Positions 10,831-17,440 of a stretch of DNA of 17,440 nt are shown piece after piece (positions within the stretch are counted from its first letter, which is position 1; every line of letters starts with the position of its first letter). A model generated the notes under the pieces. The model worked only from the letters and a program-made list of their open reading frames with translations, made no database searches and was not told the origin of the DNA. The stretch comes from Minisyncoccota bacterium (GTDB lineage: Bacteria > Patescibacteriota > Minisyncoccia > Minisyncoccales > CG1-02-41-26), in the NCBI GenBank assembly GCA_028712605.1, contig JAQTPV010000014.1:1-17440 (forward strand), written 5' to 3'. The position numbers and the translations under genes are program-made.

Positions 10831-10891
10831 AACAATATATCTTTTAAATTTTGGTAGAATATTATCAATATGGTTAGGGAGGGTTTACGGT

Positions 10892-11080
10892 ATGAGTGAT
10901 TCAAAAGACAAAGCTAGGCTGAAGAGAAAACAGCAAAAAGGAGTAAAAAATATAGCAAAGCCGCCAGGAGAACAGGGCAAGATAGTTTCTACTCAAGGTG
11001 AGGCTATAAAACTTCTTAAGAAAGGTTTCTTCAGCAAGATGGAGCACCTAGAAAGTGGTTCTTATCGTTTATTGGCTTAG
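10892..11080 (+). CDS. Small basic hypothetical protein (62 aa)
   Basis: The start at ATG 10892 is set by GGGAGGG (10877-10883) 8 nt upstream; the frame is open further back but those codons run through the terminator. The first half is very basic and probably disordered (SKDKARLKRKQQKGVKN), which could bind RNA or DNA. The second half, TQGEAIKLLKKGFFSKMEHLESGSYRLLA, may form a helix and a strand. I recognise no family. A second small gene with its own good Shine-Dalgarno site follows after 23 nt, so the two form an operon under the fifth attenuator. Confidence 0.65.
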   Translation: MSDSKDKARLKRKQQKGVKNIAKPPGEQGKIVSTQGEAIKLLKKGFFSKMEHLESGSYRLLA

Positions 11081-11103
11081 AAGGATAAAGGGAGGTAAAT
11101 CGG

Positions 11104-11280
11104 ATGGTTAGTATGGGCGACCCAAAACATAAGGCCTTCTGCACTCTGTGCCATCAGTTAGTATATCTTGGTAGAAAACTTAATGCTGCTCAAGAAAAAG
11201 GTGATGAAGATGCTATCAAGAAATACCGATTCCAGATTAAGGCAACGGTGATAGGCATGCTAAGAGTTTCAGAAGAATAA
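11104..11280 (+). CDS. Small hypothetical protein with a CxxC (58 aa)
   Basis: Begins at ATG 11104 with GGGAGG (11090-11095) 8 nt upstream. It starts MVSMGDPKHKAFCTLCHQLV; the CTLCH pair suggests a half zinc-finger or metal site, perhaps completed by dimerisation. The rest is a charged helical region (RKLNAAQEKGDEDAIKKY, then KATVIGMLRVSEE). It is too short for a typical ORF cut-off and easy to miss, but the strong ribosome-binding site, tight spacing after the previous gene and clean terminator support it. Family unknown. Confidence 0.65.
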   Translation: MVSMGDPKHKAFCTLCHQLVYLGRKLNAAQEKGDEDAIKKYRFQIKATVIGMLRVSEE

Positions 11281-11296
11281 GCTCAATTTATAGAAC

Positions 11297-11322
11297 AAAG
11301 GCGTTCCGCGAACGCCTTTTCA
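11297..11322 (+). terminator. Terminator of the microprotein operon
   Basis: A perfect 10-bp stem, AAAGGCGTTC 11297-11306 with GAACGCCTTT 11310-11319, with a 3-nt loop and T tail. Confidence 0.85.
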
Positions 11323-11347
11323 CTTGCTTAGAGGATGTTTTTGCTTC

Positions 11348-11375
11348 TTGTTTTCTGAAGGATTTTTGTTATATT
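11348..11375 (+). promoter_or_regulatory. Predicted promoter of tRNA-Glu
   Basis: TTGTTT (11348-11353), a 16-nt spacer and TATATT (11370-11375), ending 13 nt before the tRNA. Confidence 0.5.
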
Positions 11376-11388
11376 AAAAGTGTTTTTT

Positions 11389-11461
11389 GGCCCCATCGTC
11401 TAGTGGCCTAGGACTCATGGTTCTCAACCATGCAACACCGGTTCGAATCCGGTTGGGGCCG
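11389..11461 (+). tRNA. tRNA-Glu (anticodon CTC)
   Basis: A full cloverleaf: acceptor GGCCCCA 11389-11395 with TGGGGCC 11454-11460, D-arm with AGTGGCCTAGGAC, anticodon stem CATGG/CCATG around the loop TTCTCAA giving anticodon CTC (reads GAG), T-arm with GGTTCGAATCC, and discriminator G. The CCA end is not encoded. Confidence 0.95.
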
Positions 11462-11490
11462 CTAAGAAAACTAAGTAGTAATTAAAAATT

Positions 11491-11826
11491 ATGGAAAACG
11501 AATTTTTTGAAAAGAAGCCGAACATTCCAGAAATGGATTTTAGGGAAGCAGAAAAGAGATTAACAAATTTAAAGAAGGCCTTATTCAATATTGACGACCC
11601 AGACCAGAGGCTTGCAGCTCACAACAAAATTAATGATCATATAAGAGAAATATTACTTGCGAAATACGGGCAAGATTTTTGTCAAAAAACGCTGTCTTTC
11701 CATATTTTCACCGAGGGTAGTATTTTTGCTGCGGAAAGGACAATGATGGAAAGGGAAGATTTCCCGGGCGAGGACTCGCTTGAAAAATTCGCGGAGCAGA
11801 TGCTCAAAGAACGAGAAAATATATGA
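11491..11826 (+). CDS. Hypothetical helical protein (111 aa)
   Basis: A charged, almost wholly alpha-helical protein without membrane segments or recognised motifs. Segments DFREAEKRLTNLKKALFNI, QRLAAHNKINDHIREILLAKYG and SLEKFAEQMLKEREN should be amphipathic helices. One Cys is present. The stop TGA overlaps the next start in ATGA (11823-11826), so it is translationally coupled to the HAD hydrolase and may act with it. TAA follows the TGA directly in frame. The start at 11491 lies 30 nt after the tRNA, so part of the transcript may come from tRNA readthrough. There is no obvious Shine-Dalgarno site. Confidence 0.65.
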   Translation: MENEFFEKKPNIPEMDFREAEKRLTNLKKALFNIDDPDQRLAAHNKINDHIREILLAKYGQDFCQKTLSFHIFTEGSIFAAERTMMEREDFPGEDSLEKFAEQMLKERENI

Positions 11827-12449
11827 TAAAAAATATTATTTTTGATTGGTCCGGCGTGATTTGTGATAATTTATTGCCAACCTATAAAACAGCCATGCTT
11901 ATTTTTAAGGAATTCGGCGCTCCAGAGATTACATTGGAGGAGTTTAGGGATACGTGGGTTCAGCCCTATATGCTTTTTTATAACAAGTATATGTCCGATT
12001 TAACCCATGAAGAGGAGGTAGCCGCTTTTAAGCCAGCTTTTGCCCAAGCGGTTGCTGAATACTCTGCAGGGGCTTATCCTGGAGTTAAGGAAACCTTGGA
12101 AAGATTTAAGCAAATGGGCATAAAAATGATGGTGTTGAGCTCTGATCCCCGGGGAAGCATTTTATCCCAAGTAGAAAAATTTAATCTTGGAGGGTTGTTT
12201 GATGAAATCGTCGGCGAAGCCCATGACAAAGGGCATTTTATTCACGATATTTTAGCCAGAAATCAGTTTGATCAAAAAGAGACGGTTTTTATTGGCGATA
12301 CCCCTCACGAAGTTGAGGCAGGTAAAAAGGCAAATGTGAAGACAATCTCTGTAACCTGGGGCTACAAAAGCGAAAAAGCCCTCCAAACCGCTGGCCCTGA
12401 CTTCATAGTCCATAATTTACCAGAGCTTGAGTCAGTTATCCTTGATTAA
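11823..12449 (+). CDS. HAD superfamily hydrolase
   Basis: 208 aa with a cap domain, phosphoglycolate-phosphatase-like. Motif I is FD8-W-S10-GVICD, with nucleophile Asp8; motif II is MVLSSDPRGS; motif III is likely the Lys in EAHDKGHF; motif IV is VFIGDTPHEVEAG. The usual acid/base Asp two residues after the nucleophile is Ser here, so classical phosphatase chemistry may be altered. The cap domain (about residues 15-90) is helical. It is coupled to the preceding gene by a 4-nt overlap and followed by a terminator. The substrate cannot be deduced. Confidence 0.85.
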   Translation: MIKNIIFDWSGVICDNLLPTYKTAMLIFKEFGAPEITLEEFRDTWVQPYMLFYNKYMSDLTHEEEVAAFKPAFAQAVAEYSAGAYPGVKETLERFKQMGIKMMVLSSDPRGSILSQVEKFNLGGLFDEIVGEAHDKGHFIHDILARNQFDQKETVFIGDTPHEVEAGKKANVKTISVTWGYKSEKALQTAGPDFIVHNLPELESVILD

Positions 12450-12458
12450 ATTTTGAAA

Positions 12459-12483
12459 GGTTCGAATCTGACTTCCCGAGCCA
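12459..12483 (+). other. tRNA 3'-end-like fragment
   Basis: GGTTCGAATC followed by GACTTCCCGAGCCA resembles the T-loop and acceptor 3' end of a tRNA with CCA. The T stem does not pair and the rest of a cloverleaf is absent. It may be a relic of integration at, or decay of, a tRNA gene, or chance. Confidence 0.25.
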
Positions 12484-12520
12484 ACTCGCCCGAGAGTTTT
12501 TCTCTCGAGTTTGCTTTTTA
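12483..12520 (+). terminator. Terminator after the HAD gene
   Basis: CGAGAG 12491-12496 pairs with CTCTCG 12502-12507, with flanking AACT-AGTT, followed by TTGCTTTTT. Confidence 0.7.
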
Positions 12521-12536
12521 GAAAGAAGGGCGTATA

Positions 12537-12605
12537 ATGAAAATAAAGATTCTGAGAGTTTTGAACTACAAATATATCATTCAGGGAAAGAAGAAGACCC
12601 AATAA
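12537..12605 (+). CDS. Possible short leader ORF (22 aa), weak
   Basis: Starts in TATAATGAAAATAAAG and reads MKIKILRVLNYKYIIQGKKK plus two residues and TAA. It sits before a terminator-like hairpin (12614-12644) and a doubtful gene, so the layout recalls the attenuators. However, no run of one amino acid and no convincing antiterminator are present. Confidence 0.2.
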   Translation: MKIKILRVLNYKYIIQGKKKTQ

Positions 12606-12613
12606 TATTATTT

Positions 12614-12644
12614 GCGACTCACCGTTATTATGAGTTGTTTTTTA
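12614..12644 (+). terminator. Terminator-like hairpin before the 81-aa ORF
   Basis: GCGACTCA 12614-12621 pairs with TGAGTTGT 12631-12638 (8 bp, two G-U), followed by a T-rich tail. Confidence 0.5.
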
Positions 12645-12654
12645 TTTCCAAAAT

Positions 12655-12900
12655 ATGATTCCACGATTCAAAAAGGTTATAGAGATTGTAAATCCACACT
12701 TAAAGAAAGAACAGTTTCTAGAGGAGCATAATAGACTGTCTCCTGAAAATTTGAGAGCTACTATTTCCTTGCTTTCTCGTTTCAGAGTAGAGAAAGCCTC
12801 GCTTTTCCAGGATGATAATTGGCCCATAGATAAGTTTAGGAGGCCATTTATTATATGGCTTATTTCTTTATCTTGGGATAAAAATAACGTACAAACTTAA
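12655..12900 (+). CDS. Doubtful hypothetical protein (81 aa)
   Basis: The ORF starts MIPRFKKVIEIVNPHLKKEQ and ends with a hydrophobic stretch FIIWLISLSW. There is no Shine-Dalgarno site, no recognised family and only a weak context. Its composition is compatible with a real small helical protein, and a terminator follows at 12929. The ORF on the opposite strand (12642-12827) looks like its shadow. This could be a decayed gene in a patch of relic sequence. Confidence 0.35.
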   Translation: MIPRFKKVIEIVNPHLKKEQFLEEHNRLSPENLRATISLLSRFRVEKASLFQDDNWPIDKFRRPFIIWLISLSWDKNNVQT

Positions 12901-12928
12901 CTTTAGCTAGCTGGCGGATCTGACGCAG

Positions 12929-12957
12929 AAACCCTTACAAAACAAGGGCTTTTTGTT
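12929..12957 (+). terminator. Terminator before the typA promoter region
   Basis: AAACCCTT pairs with AAGGGCTTT around ACAAAAC, followed by TTTTGTTT. Confidence 0.65.
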
Positions 12958-12993
12958 TATACCTGAAAGATGGTTGATATGATAATGCCAAAA

Positions 12994-13014
12994 TTCAAGA
13001 CCTGACCCCTTGAA
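12994..13014. repeat. Short inverted-repeat motif with GGGGTCAGGTCTTG core
   Basis: TTCAAG 12994-12999 and CTTGAA 13009-13014 flank ACCTGACCC. The complement GGGGTCAGGTCTTG resembles a short motif I remember near REP-type transposases in environmental bacteria; no transposase is present here. Confidence 0.25.
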
Positions 13015-13078
13015 TGTGAATGAATTCTTTAGACCGTAGGGTTTTAGTATTTGTTATTTATAAACTTGGATAATTTAT

Positions 13079-13107
13079 TTGTAGTTTTGACTTGTTTGTG
13101 TTATAAT
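13079..13107 (+). promoter_or_regulatory. Predicted typA promoter (extended -10)
   Basis: TTGTAG (13079-13084), a 17-nt spacer and a perfect TATAAT (13102-13107) preceded by TG-T (13099-13101), an extended -10. The start would be near 13114, about 42 nt before the typA ATG. Confidence 0.65.
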
Positions 13108-13155
13108 TTTAAAGTTGTAGATTATGTCTGCTTTCATAGCGGGCATTTTAATTTT

Positions 13156-14946
13156 ATGGAGGTCAGAAACATTGCCATTATCGCTCACGTTGACCATGGC
13201 AAAACCAGCTTAACCGATGCTTTGATGCGCCAGGCGGGCTTAGCTTTGGAGGGAGCTACTATGGACTCTAATGATTTAGAGCAAGAGCGGGGCATTACAA
13301 TCTATTCAAAGAATGCATCCATATATTATAAAGACACTAAAATAAACATTGTGGATACACCTGGACATGCTGATTTTGGCTCGGAGGTAGAGCGGGTTTT
13401 GCGGTCTATTGATTCAGTGCTTTTGGTGGTTGATGCGGCAGAGGGGCCAATGCCCCAGACAAAATTTGTTTTAAGAAAATCGTTAGAGCTTGGCATAAAG
13501 CCAATCTTAGTGATTAATAAAATAGACAAACCAGCTGCCCGGCCCGCTTGGGTTTTAGAAAAAACCCTTGAGCTTTTTATGGACTTGGGAGCGAATGAAG
13601 ATCAGTTAAATTTTTCTTGCGTTTATACGATAGCCAGAGAGGGTATTGCTAAAGTAAGCTTAACCGGCCAGTCAAAAGATTTAGCTCCGCTATTAGATTT
13701 GATTTTAAAAAATGTACCTTCAGCTTCAAGCGGACAACTCAATCAAAAACAATTAAGGGCGCAACCATTTAACTTGGGTTATGATAATTTTATGGGCCGT
13801 TTGGCTGTTTGCCGGATTTATGAAGGCACTATTAAAACAGGCAGCAATGTTTTAATAAAAAAACCATCGGGCGAAACAAGGCCGGGTAAAATAATGAAAA
13901 TGTTTACATTTTCTGGTTTAAAAAGAGAGGAATCACAAGAGGCTTTAGCGGGGGATATTGTGATGGTTGCAGGATTAACCGACATCTGCATTGGAGAAAC
14001 AATTTGTATTGACCAAGCACAGGAAGCTTTACCATCAATTAATATTGATGAGCCCACCATTACTTTGAATTTTTTGGTTAATAGCTCTCCGTTTGCAGGG
14101 AGGGAAGGAAAATTTGTAACCATAAGGCAAACCAGGGAAAGATTGGAAAGGGAGCTGGAGGTTAATGTGGGACTTAAGGTGGATTTTTCCCGAACGGATT
14201 ATTTTAAGGTTTCAGGCAGGGGCGAGTTACATATTGCCATACTGCTTGAAAACATGAGGAGAGAGGGGTATGAACTACAAGTTTCTCAGCCCCAAGTTAT
14301 CATGAAAGAAGAGGACGGTGTTAAAGTAGAGCCGTTTGAGGAAGTTACCCTTGATGTTCCTAATGAAATGTCGGGTACGGTTATTGAAAAGCTTTCAAAA
14401 AGAAAGGGCCAAATGATTGAAATGCGGCCCGAACAAAATCACACTAGAATTATTTTTGAAATTCCAACGAGAGGTCTTTTGGGGTATCGGGGTGAGTTTA
14501 TTATTGATACTAAAGGAGAAGGGATAATTTGCAGTCAATTTATTGGTTTCAAACCTTTTGTCGGAGAAATTGAAAAGCAAGATGTCGGCTCAATGGTGTC
14601 TATGGCTACTGGCAAAGCACTCGGCTTCTCATTGTGGAACTTGCAAGAAAGAGGGGTCCTTTATATTGGGCCAGCCACTGAAGTTTATGAGGGCATGGTA
14701 ATTGGCAACACAGCCAAGGGCAACGATATGGCGGTTAATCCAACCAAGGGTAAACAATTAAGCAATATGAGGGCAAGCGGTTCTGACGAAGCAATTACGC
14801 TTATACCCCCGTTTAATCTTTCTTTGGAAAGGGGTTTGGAAATAATGAAAGATGATGAATATTTAGAAGTGACGCCAAAGAATATCAGGCTTAGAAAACA
14901 ATTCTTAACAGCCCTAGACCGGGCAAGAATCAAAAGGCAGAAATAG
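13156..14946 (+). CDS. typA: Translational GTPase TypA/BipA
   Basis: 596 aa, normal for TypA, a ribosome-binding GTPase involved in stress response and 50S assembly. The frame is open from 13051, but family members begin at this M-E-V-R-N-I-A-I-I-A-H and the promoter lies inside the earlier part, so ATG 13156 is chosen. GTPase motifs are intact: G1 AHVDHGKT, G2 RGITI, G3 DTPGHADFG and G4 NKID. Domains II-V follow, with SGRGELHIAILLENMRREGYEL and the TypA-specific RGLLGYRGEF in the C-terminal part. The C-terminus is basic (RARIKRQK). No Shine-Dalgarno site is visible before the ATG. It is a single-gene unit, followed by hairpins. Confidence 0.95.
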   Translation: MEVRNIAIIAHVDHGKTSLTDALMRQAGLALEGATMDSNDLEQERGITIYSKNASIYYKDTKINIVDTPGHADFGSEVERVLRSIDSVLLVVDAAEGPMPQTKFVLRKSLELGIKPILVINKIDKPAARPAWVLEKTLELFMDLGANEDQLNFSCVYTIAREGIAKVSLTGQSKDLAPLLDLILKNVPSASSGQLNQKQLRAQPFNLGYDNFMGRLAVCRIYEGTIKTGSNVLIKKPSGETRPGKIMKMFTFSGLKREESQEALAGDIVMVAGLTDICIGETICIDQAQEALPSINIDEPTITLNFLVNSSPFAGREGKFVTIRQTRERLERELEVNVGLKVDFSRTDYFKVSGRGELHIAILLENMRREGYELQVSQPQVIMKEEDGVKVEPFEEVTLDVPNEMSGTVIEKLSKRKGQMIEMRPEQNHTRIIFEIPTRGLLGYRGEFIIDTKGEGIICSQFIGFKPFVGEIEKQDVGSMVSMATGKALGFSLWNLQERGVLYIGPATEVYEGMVIGNTAKGNDMAVNPTKGKQLSNMRASGSDEAITLIPPFNLSLERGLEIMKDDEYLEVTPKNIRLRKQFLTALDRARIKRQK

Positions 14947-14965
14947 GGTTAATAAGCTTATCGGG

Positions 14966-15009
14966 AGTTGAAGAAAAGATCAGCAAGAAAGCGGGTTTTT
15001 TCTTCAACT
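14966..15009. terminator. Hairpin after typA
   Basis: AGTTGAAGAAAA 14966-14977 pairs with TTTTCTTCAACT 14998-15009 (12 bp, 20-nt loop). The U-rich stretch lies inside the 3' arm, so it is an imperfect terminator. Confidence 0.5.
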
Positions 15010-15073
15010 ATTTGCTTGATTTTTGTTTTTTTTCAAAATATAATAAATATAATAGATACAAAAAGACACAAAG

Positions 15074-15097
15074 AGGCGCTCCGGCGCTTTTTATTTC
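15074..15097 (+). terminator. Terminator between typA and the glycosyltransferase gene
   Basis: AGGCGC 15074-15079 pairs with GCGCTT 15084-15089 (one G-U) around a 4-nt loop, followed by TTTATTT. Confidence 0.65.
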
Positions 15098-15111
15098 GCC
15101 AGCTTACCTTT

Positions 15112-16302
15112 ATGAAAATTTTATACATCCATCAAGGCAGGAATAAAAAAACAGGGGCTCACTTTATGAATGACATAGTAATAAAAGGATTGAAGAGGGC
15201 GGGGGTAGAAACGGATAATGTTTACCCCGAGCAAGATTTGGGTTATTTTCCGCCGTTACTTTCTGGCATTAGAAATATTCTGTTCTTCTTTTCCTTAATT
15301 GAGCGGAAGAAGCACATTAATTCTTATGATATCATTCAGGGCACTACTTATACTCCGATAGCTTTCTTGCATGCTTCAGTACCAGTAATTTCTATGTTTG
15401 GCTCTACCTGCTATGGTTTCTTAAAACACGTTCCTACTTTTAAGGGTTTGGACAAGGAACATCATGAGCTAGCTAAAATTTTTAGTGAGTTGCGGGATAG
15501 AGGTATCTTTAGCAACTTAGTGCCTCCGATTCAGCCCATACGGGACGTTTCTCGTATTGAAATCCACGTTGCCAAGAACAGCAAAAAGGTGATTGTTACT
15601 TCTGAACACGTTAAATCAGAGCTAATTAAAAATGGCGTTCCGGCAGAAAAAATAGTTGTGGTTTGGAATGGCATTGAGAATTTTTGGTTCAGGGCGAAGC
15701 CTAAAAAAACCGTTAAAGACAAGGCCTCTATCGTTTATTTGGGACGTATGGGAGAAACCAGTTTTACCGTGAAGCTAAAGGGAATCAATAGAATGGTTTA
15801 TATTTTAAAGGCGTTTGAGGGTTTAGCGAAAATAGTTATTGGTTTGACCGAGAAAGCAAATATTTATACTCAAATTTTTAGCGGGATCCCCAAAACAATA
15901 TTTCATCCTAATTTAAAACGCCGCCAGATCCCCAAGATCTTGAAGAAACATTATGGCGATATTCTTATTAATACGAGTCGTTACGAGGGTTTCTGCTTAT
16001 CTTTGATAGAGGGTATGTCACAGGGGTTAATACCCATTAGTTTTCCTGTGGGGGTGGCCCCAGAGATTATTAAGAATGGGCAGAATGGATTTTTAGTTAA
16101 CAGTGTCCGTCAGATGGCGTATAAAATTAGTAAACTCGCTCAAGACAAAGAAAAAAGGGTAGCTATGGCACAGGCGGCCTTTGAAACGGCCAGGATTTTT
16201 AGAGCGGACAAAATGATCCAGAAGTATCTTGATGTTTATAATTCTATAAAGGATGAAGGAGGTAGTTCGGCCGATTCCATAGTTGTCCCTGAAGCCATTT
16301 AG
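15112..16302 (+). CDS. Glycosyltransferase family 4 protein
   Basis: 396 aa from ATG 15112 (MKILYIHQGRNKKTGAHF, a typical GT-B first strand and glycine loop). The in-frame ATG at 14968 would add residues encoded across two hairpins and is rejected. The C-terminal GT4 domain has VTSEHVKSELIKNGVPAEKIVVVWNGIE, IVYLGRM and the E-x7-E motif E292GFCLSLIE300, which contacts the nucleotide-sugar donor. The acceptor is unknown; extracellular polysaccharide or lipid glycosylation is likely. A half-size MFS gene follows after 42 nt and may be co-transcribed. The middle insert (about 130-180) is not part of the usual core. Confidence 0.88.
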   Translation: MKILYIHQGRNKKTGAHFMNDIVIKGLKRAGVETDNVYPEQDLGYFPPLLSGIRNILFFFSLIERKKHINSYDIIQGTTYTPIAFLHASVPVISMFGSTCYGFLKHVPTFKGLDKEHHELAKIFSELRDRGIFSNLVPPIQPIRDVSRIEIHVAKNSKKVIVTSEHVKSELIKNGVPAEKIVVVWNGIENFWFRAKPKKTVKDKASIVYLGRMGETSFTVKLKGINRMVYILKAFEGLAKIVIGLTEKANIYTQIFSGIPKTIFHPNLKRRQIPKILKKHYGDILINTSRYEGFCLSLIEGMSQGLIPISFPVGVAPEIIKNGQNGFLVNSVRQMAYKISKLAQDKEKRVAMAQAAFETARIFRADKMIQKYLDVYNSIKDEGGSSADSIVVPEAI

Positions 16303-16344
16303 AGAACGCAACAATTATTTACCAATAGTATTTGTTCTAAAAAA

Positions 16345-16938
16345 ATGTTTAAGGGAATTTTAAAGATACTATTACCCAATCAGAGACTCAATAGAAGCCT
16401 TAGGGTATTGATTGTTTCTAATACAATGATGGTTTTTGTTTTGGGGATGTTTGCGCCATTCTACGCTATTTTTGTGCAGAGGCTTGGGGGCAGTTTAGCT
16501 TTCGCTGGCTTTCTATGGGCTGTTTTTTGTATCGTAACAGGCGTCTTAACGCTTTTGTTTTGTCGTTGGGGATTGAGGGTCAAAGAACAAGAACTTTTAG
16601 TGGCTTTGGGTTATCTCCTACGTAGCCTTGTGTTTTTAAGCTACGCCTTTATGGAGAGCATCCCCCAATTGATTTTTACCCAAGTTTTGTGGGGTATTGC
16701 TGCGGCCATAGGAACCCCAGCTTTTGATGCTATTTATGCCAGCCATACTGAACGAGATCACTCCATTGTGCAATGGGGACAGTGGGAAGGGGTTGCCTCC
16801 ATCGCCACAGGGGTAGCAGCGCTTATGGCTGGATTTTTGATAGAAAGCTTAGGTTTCCAGATTGTGTTTCTTGTCATGGCTGCCATTACTACAATTATTG
16901 GCATTTATATCTGGGTTCTTCCTCGGGAAGTTCTTTAG
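16345..16938 (+). CDS. Half-size MFS transporter-like membrane protein (six helices)
   Basis: 197 aa with six predicted transmembrane segments at about 21-45, 50-73, 84-103, 108-130, 146-168 and 171-191, so one MFS half rather than the usual 12-14 helices. The loop CRWGLRVKEQE between helices 3 and 4 and the helix-5 region QWGQWEGVASIATGVAALMAGFL look MFS-like. There is no frameshifted second half downstream: the next gene is convergent and unrelated. It may work as a dimer, as small MFS-like proteins in this lineage are thought to do (inference), or be a fixed truncation. It overlaps the convergent gene by 4 bp at the 3' ends. Confidence 0.7.
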   Translation: MFKGILKILLPNQRLNRSLRVLIVSNTMMVFVLGMFAPFYAIFVQRLGGSLAFAGFLWAVFCIVTGVLTLLFCRWGLRVKEQELLVALGYLLRSLVFLSYAFMESIPQLIFTQVLWGIAAAIGTPAFDAIYASHTERDHSIVQWGQWEGVASIATGVAALMAGFLIESLGFQIVFLVMAAITTIIGIYIWVLPREVL

Positions 16939-17440
16939 CCGTTTAAGATTTTTAAGATATAATCCTTTACTTTGAGTTGTTCTTTCAGGGTATTTTCAAG
17001 TTCTAAGCCGATGAAAGGAGAGAAATAGCTCATCGGGTAATTTTTCAGATAATCAAACTCGGTGAGTTTCTCAAACTGATGTGCGGCATAAATTTGGGAA
17101 CCGTTTTCATCCGTATGAATTTGACCAGTTACAGCGCTGATGTGATTACAGCCTATGAGGTATTCAGCAAGCAACTTTTTTAACCGTGCAAACTTTTCTT
17201 GATGGAGCCGCCGGTAGTTTTCTAAATGTGAAAAATCTAAACAGACACCTGCCCATTTTTTGATTTCTTTTTCATCAAGGGTGCCGGCATTTTCTAAAAA
17301 TATCATTTTTTTATAAGTGCTATAGTCAAATAGGTGCGGATGTGTTGTGGGCGGGTGTAAATTAATTACTTGAGTGTTATAGTTTTTGATGAGCCAATCT
17401 AACTCTTCTGGTGGCATATCGGTTCTGATGTGCACAAGAG
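16935..17440 (-). CDS. TIM-barrel sugar-isomerase/endonuclease IV-like protein, partial
   Basis: It is read on the minus strand; the frame stays open to the window edge (the GTG at 17435 is preceded by further sense codons), so the N-terminus is missing. About 168 C-terminal residues remain. Features of the xylose-isomerase-like TIM barrel are VINLHPPT, FLENAGTLDEKEIKKW (a strand ending in Glu), VCLDFSHLENYR (strand ending in Asp-x2-His) and CNHISAVTG, which together place the metal-binding Glu, Asp and His residues at strand ends. The exact reaction is unknown. The 3' end overlaps the convergent MFS gene by 4 bp. Confidence 0.6.
   Translation of the reverse strand, partial: LVHIRTDMPPEELDWLIKNYNTQVINLHPPTTHPHLFDYSTYKKMIFLENAGTLDEKEIKKWAGVCLDFSHLENYRRLHQEKFARLKKLLAEYLIGCNHISAVTGQIHTDENGSQIYAAHQFEKLTEFDYLKNYPMSYFSPFIGLELENTLKEQLKVKDYILKILNG

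Noticed and set aside
6474..11826. TGA read as Gly (as in some CPR lineages)
   Set aside because: Genes contain no in-frame TGA, and the one gene ending in TGA (11826) is followed at once by TAA; the standard code suffices.
12537..12644. A further leader-peptide attenuator
   Set aside because: Small ORF and terminator are present, but there is no codon bias, no convincing antiterminator and a doubtful target gene; kept only as a low-confidence feature.
13051..13155. 35-residue N-terminal extension of TypA
   Set aside because: It covers the predicted extended -10 promoter; TypA proteins start at the later Met.
14968..15111. 48-residue N-terminal extension of the glycosyltransferase
   Set aside because: It spans two hairpins and a terminator, and the GT-B fold starts at MKILYIHQG.

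Overview
The window looks like a chromosomal segment of a Patescibacteria (CPR, Parcubacteria-like) genome. The reasons are a secreted protein with SPNGGE-type Ig-like repeats, a pared-down mraZ-rsmH-ftsL-ftsI cluster with short proteins, a six-helix half-size MFS protein, a HAD protein of the FDWSG type, many very small genes and few strong Shine-Dalgarno sites. The taxonomy is inferred from gene style; no marker gene here settles it. The standard genetic code fits every gene.

Layout. 1-714 is the C-terminal end of a surface protein, closed by a terminator. 825-4329 is the start of a division/cell-wall (dcw) cluster. It has a TTGACA promoter and an operator of four TGG units spaced exactly 10 bp apart, which should be the MraZ autoregulatory site. 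The cluster stops after ftsI. 4330-11322 is an accessory region of single genes and short operons, most of them insulated by terminators: a 62-aa protein, a cyclodipeptide-synthase-like protein, a DRE-TIM (HMGL-like) aldolase, an Asp/Glu racemase, a radical SAM/SPASM-like enzyme, a DUF169 protein and two microproteins. 11389-11461 is tRNA-Glu(CTC). It is followed by a two-gene operon (helical protein and HAD hydrolase), a doubtful small ORF, typA/bipA, a GT4 glycosyltransferase, the half-MFS protein and, convergently, a partial TIM-barrel protein.

The main discovery is in the long gaps of the accessory region. Five of its genes or operons are preceded by short ORFs loaded with one type of amino acid: Leu (two in tandem), Phe, Phe/Tyr/Trp (two in tandem), Trp-Trp-Trp, and one of unclear specificity. 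Each ORF is followed by an intrinsic terminator that lies before the real gene. In most, a strand at the end of the small ORF can pair with the terminator's 5' half, and that strand is itself covered by an earlier hairpin. This is the 1:2 / 2:3 / 3:4 logic of ribosome-mediated transcription attenuation, as in the enteric trp, leu and pheA leaders. The Trp and first Leu copies are especially clean. The genes controlled are not classical biosynthetic operons. A Phe-rich leader precedes a protein resembling aminoacyl-tRNA-using cyclodipeptide synthases, and a near-duplicate aromatic leader precedes the aldolase. The region therefore reads as a set of amino-acid-starvation-responsive genes. The architecture is visible in the sequence; the regulation and the enzyme functions are inferred.
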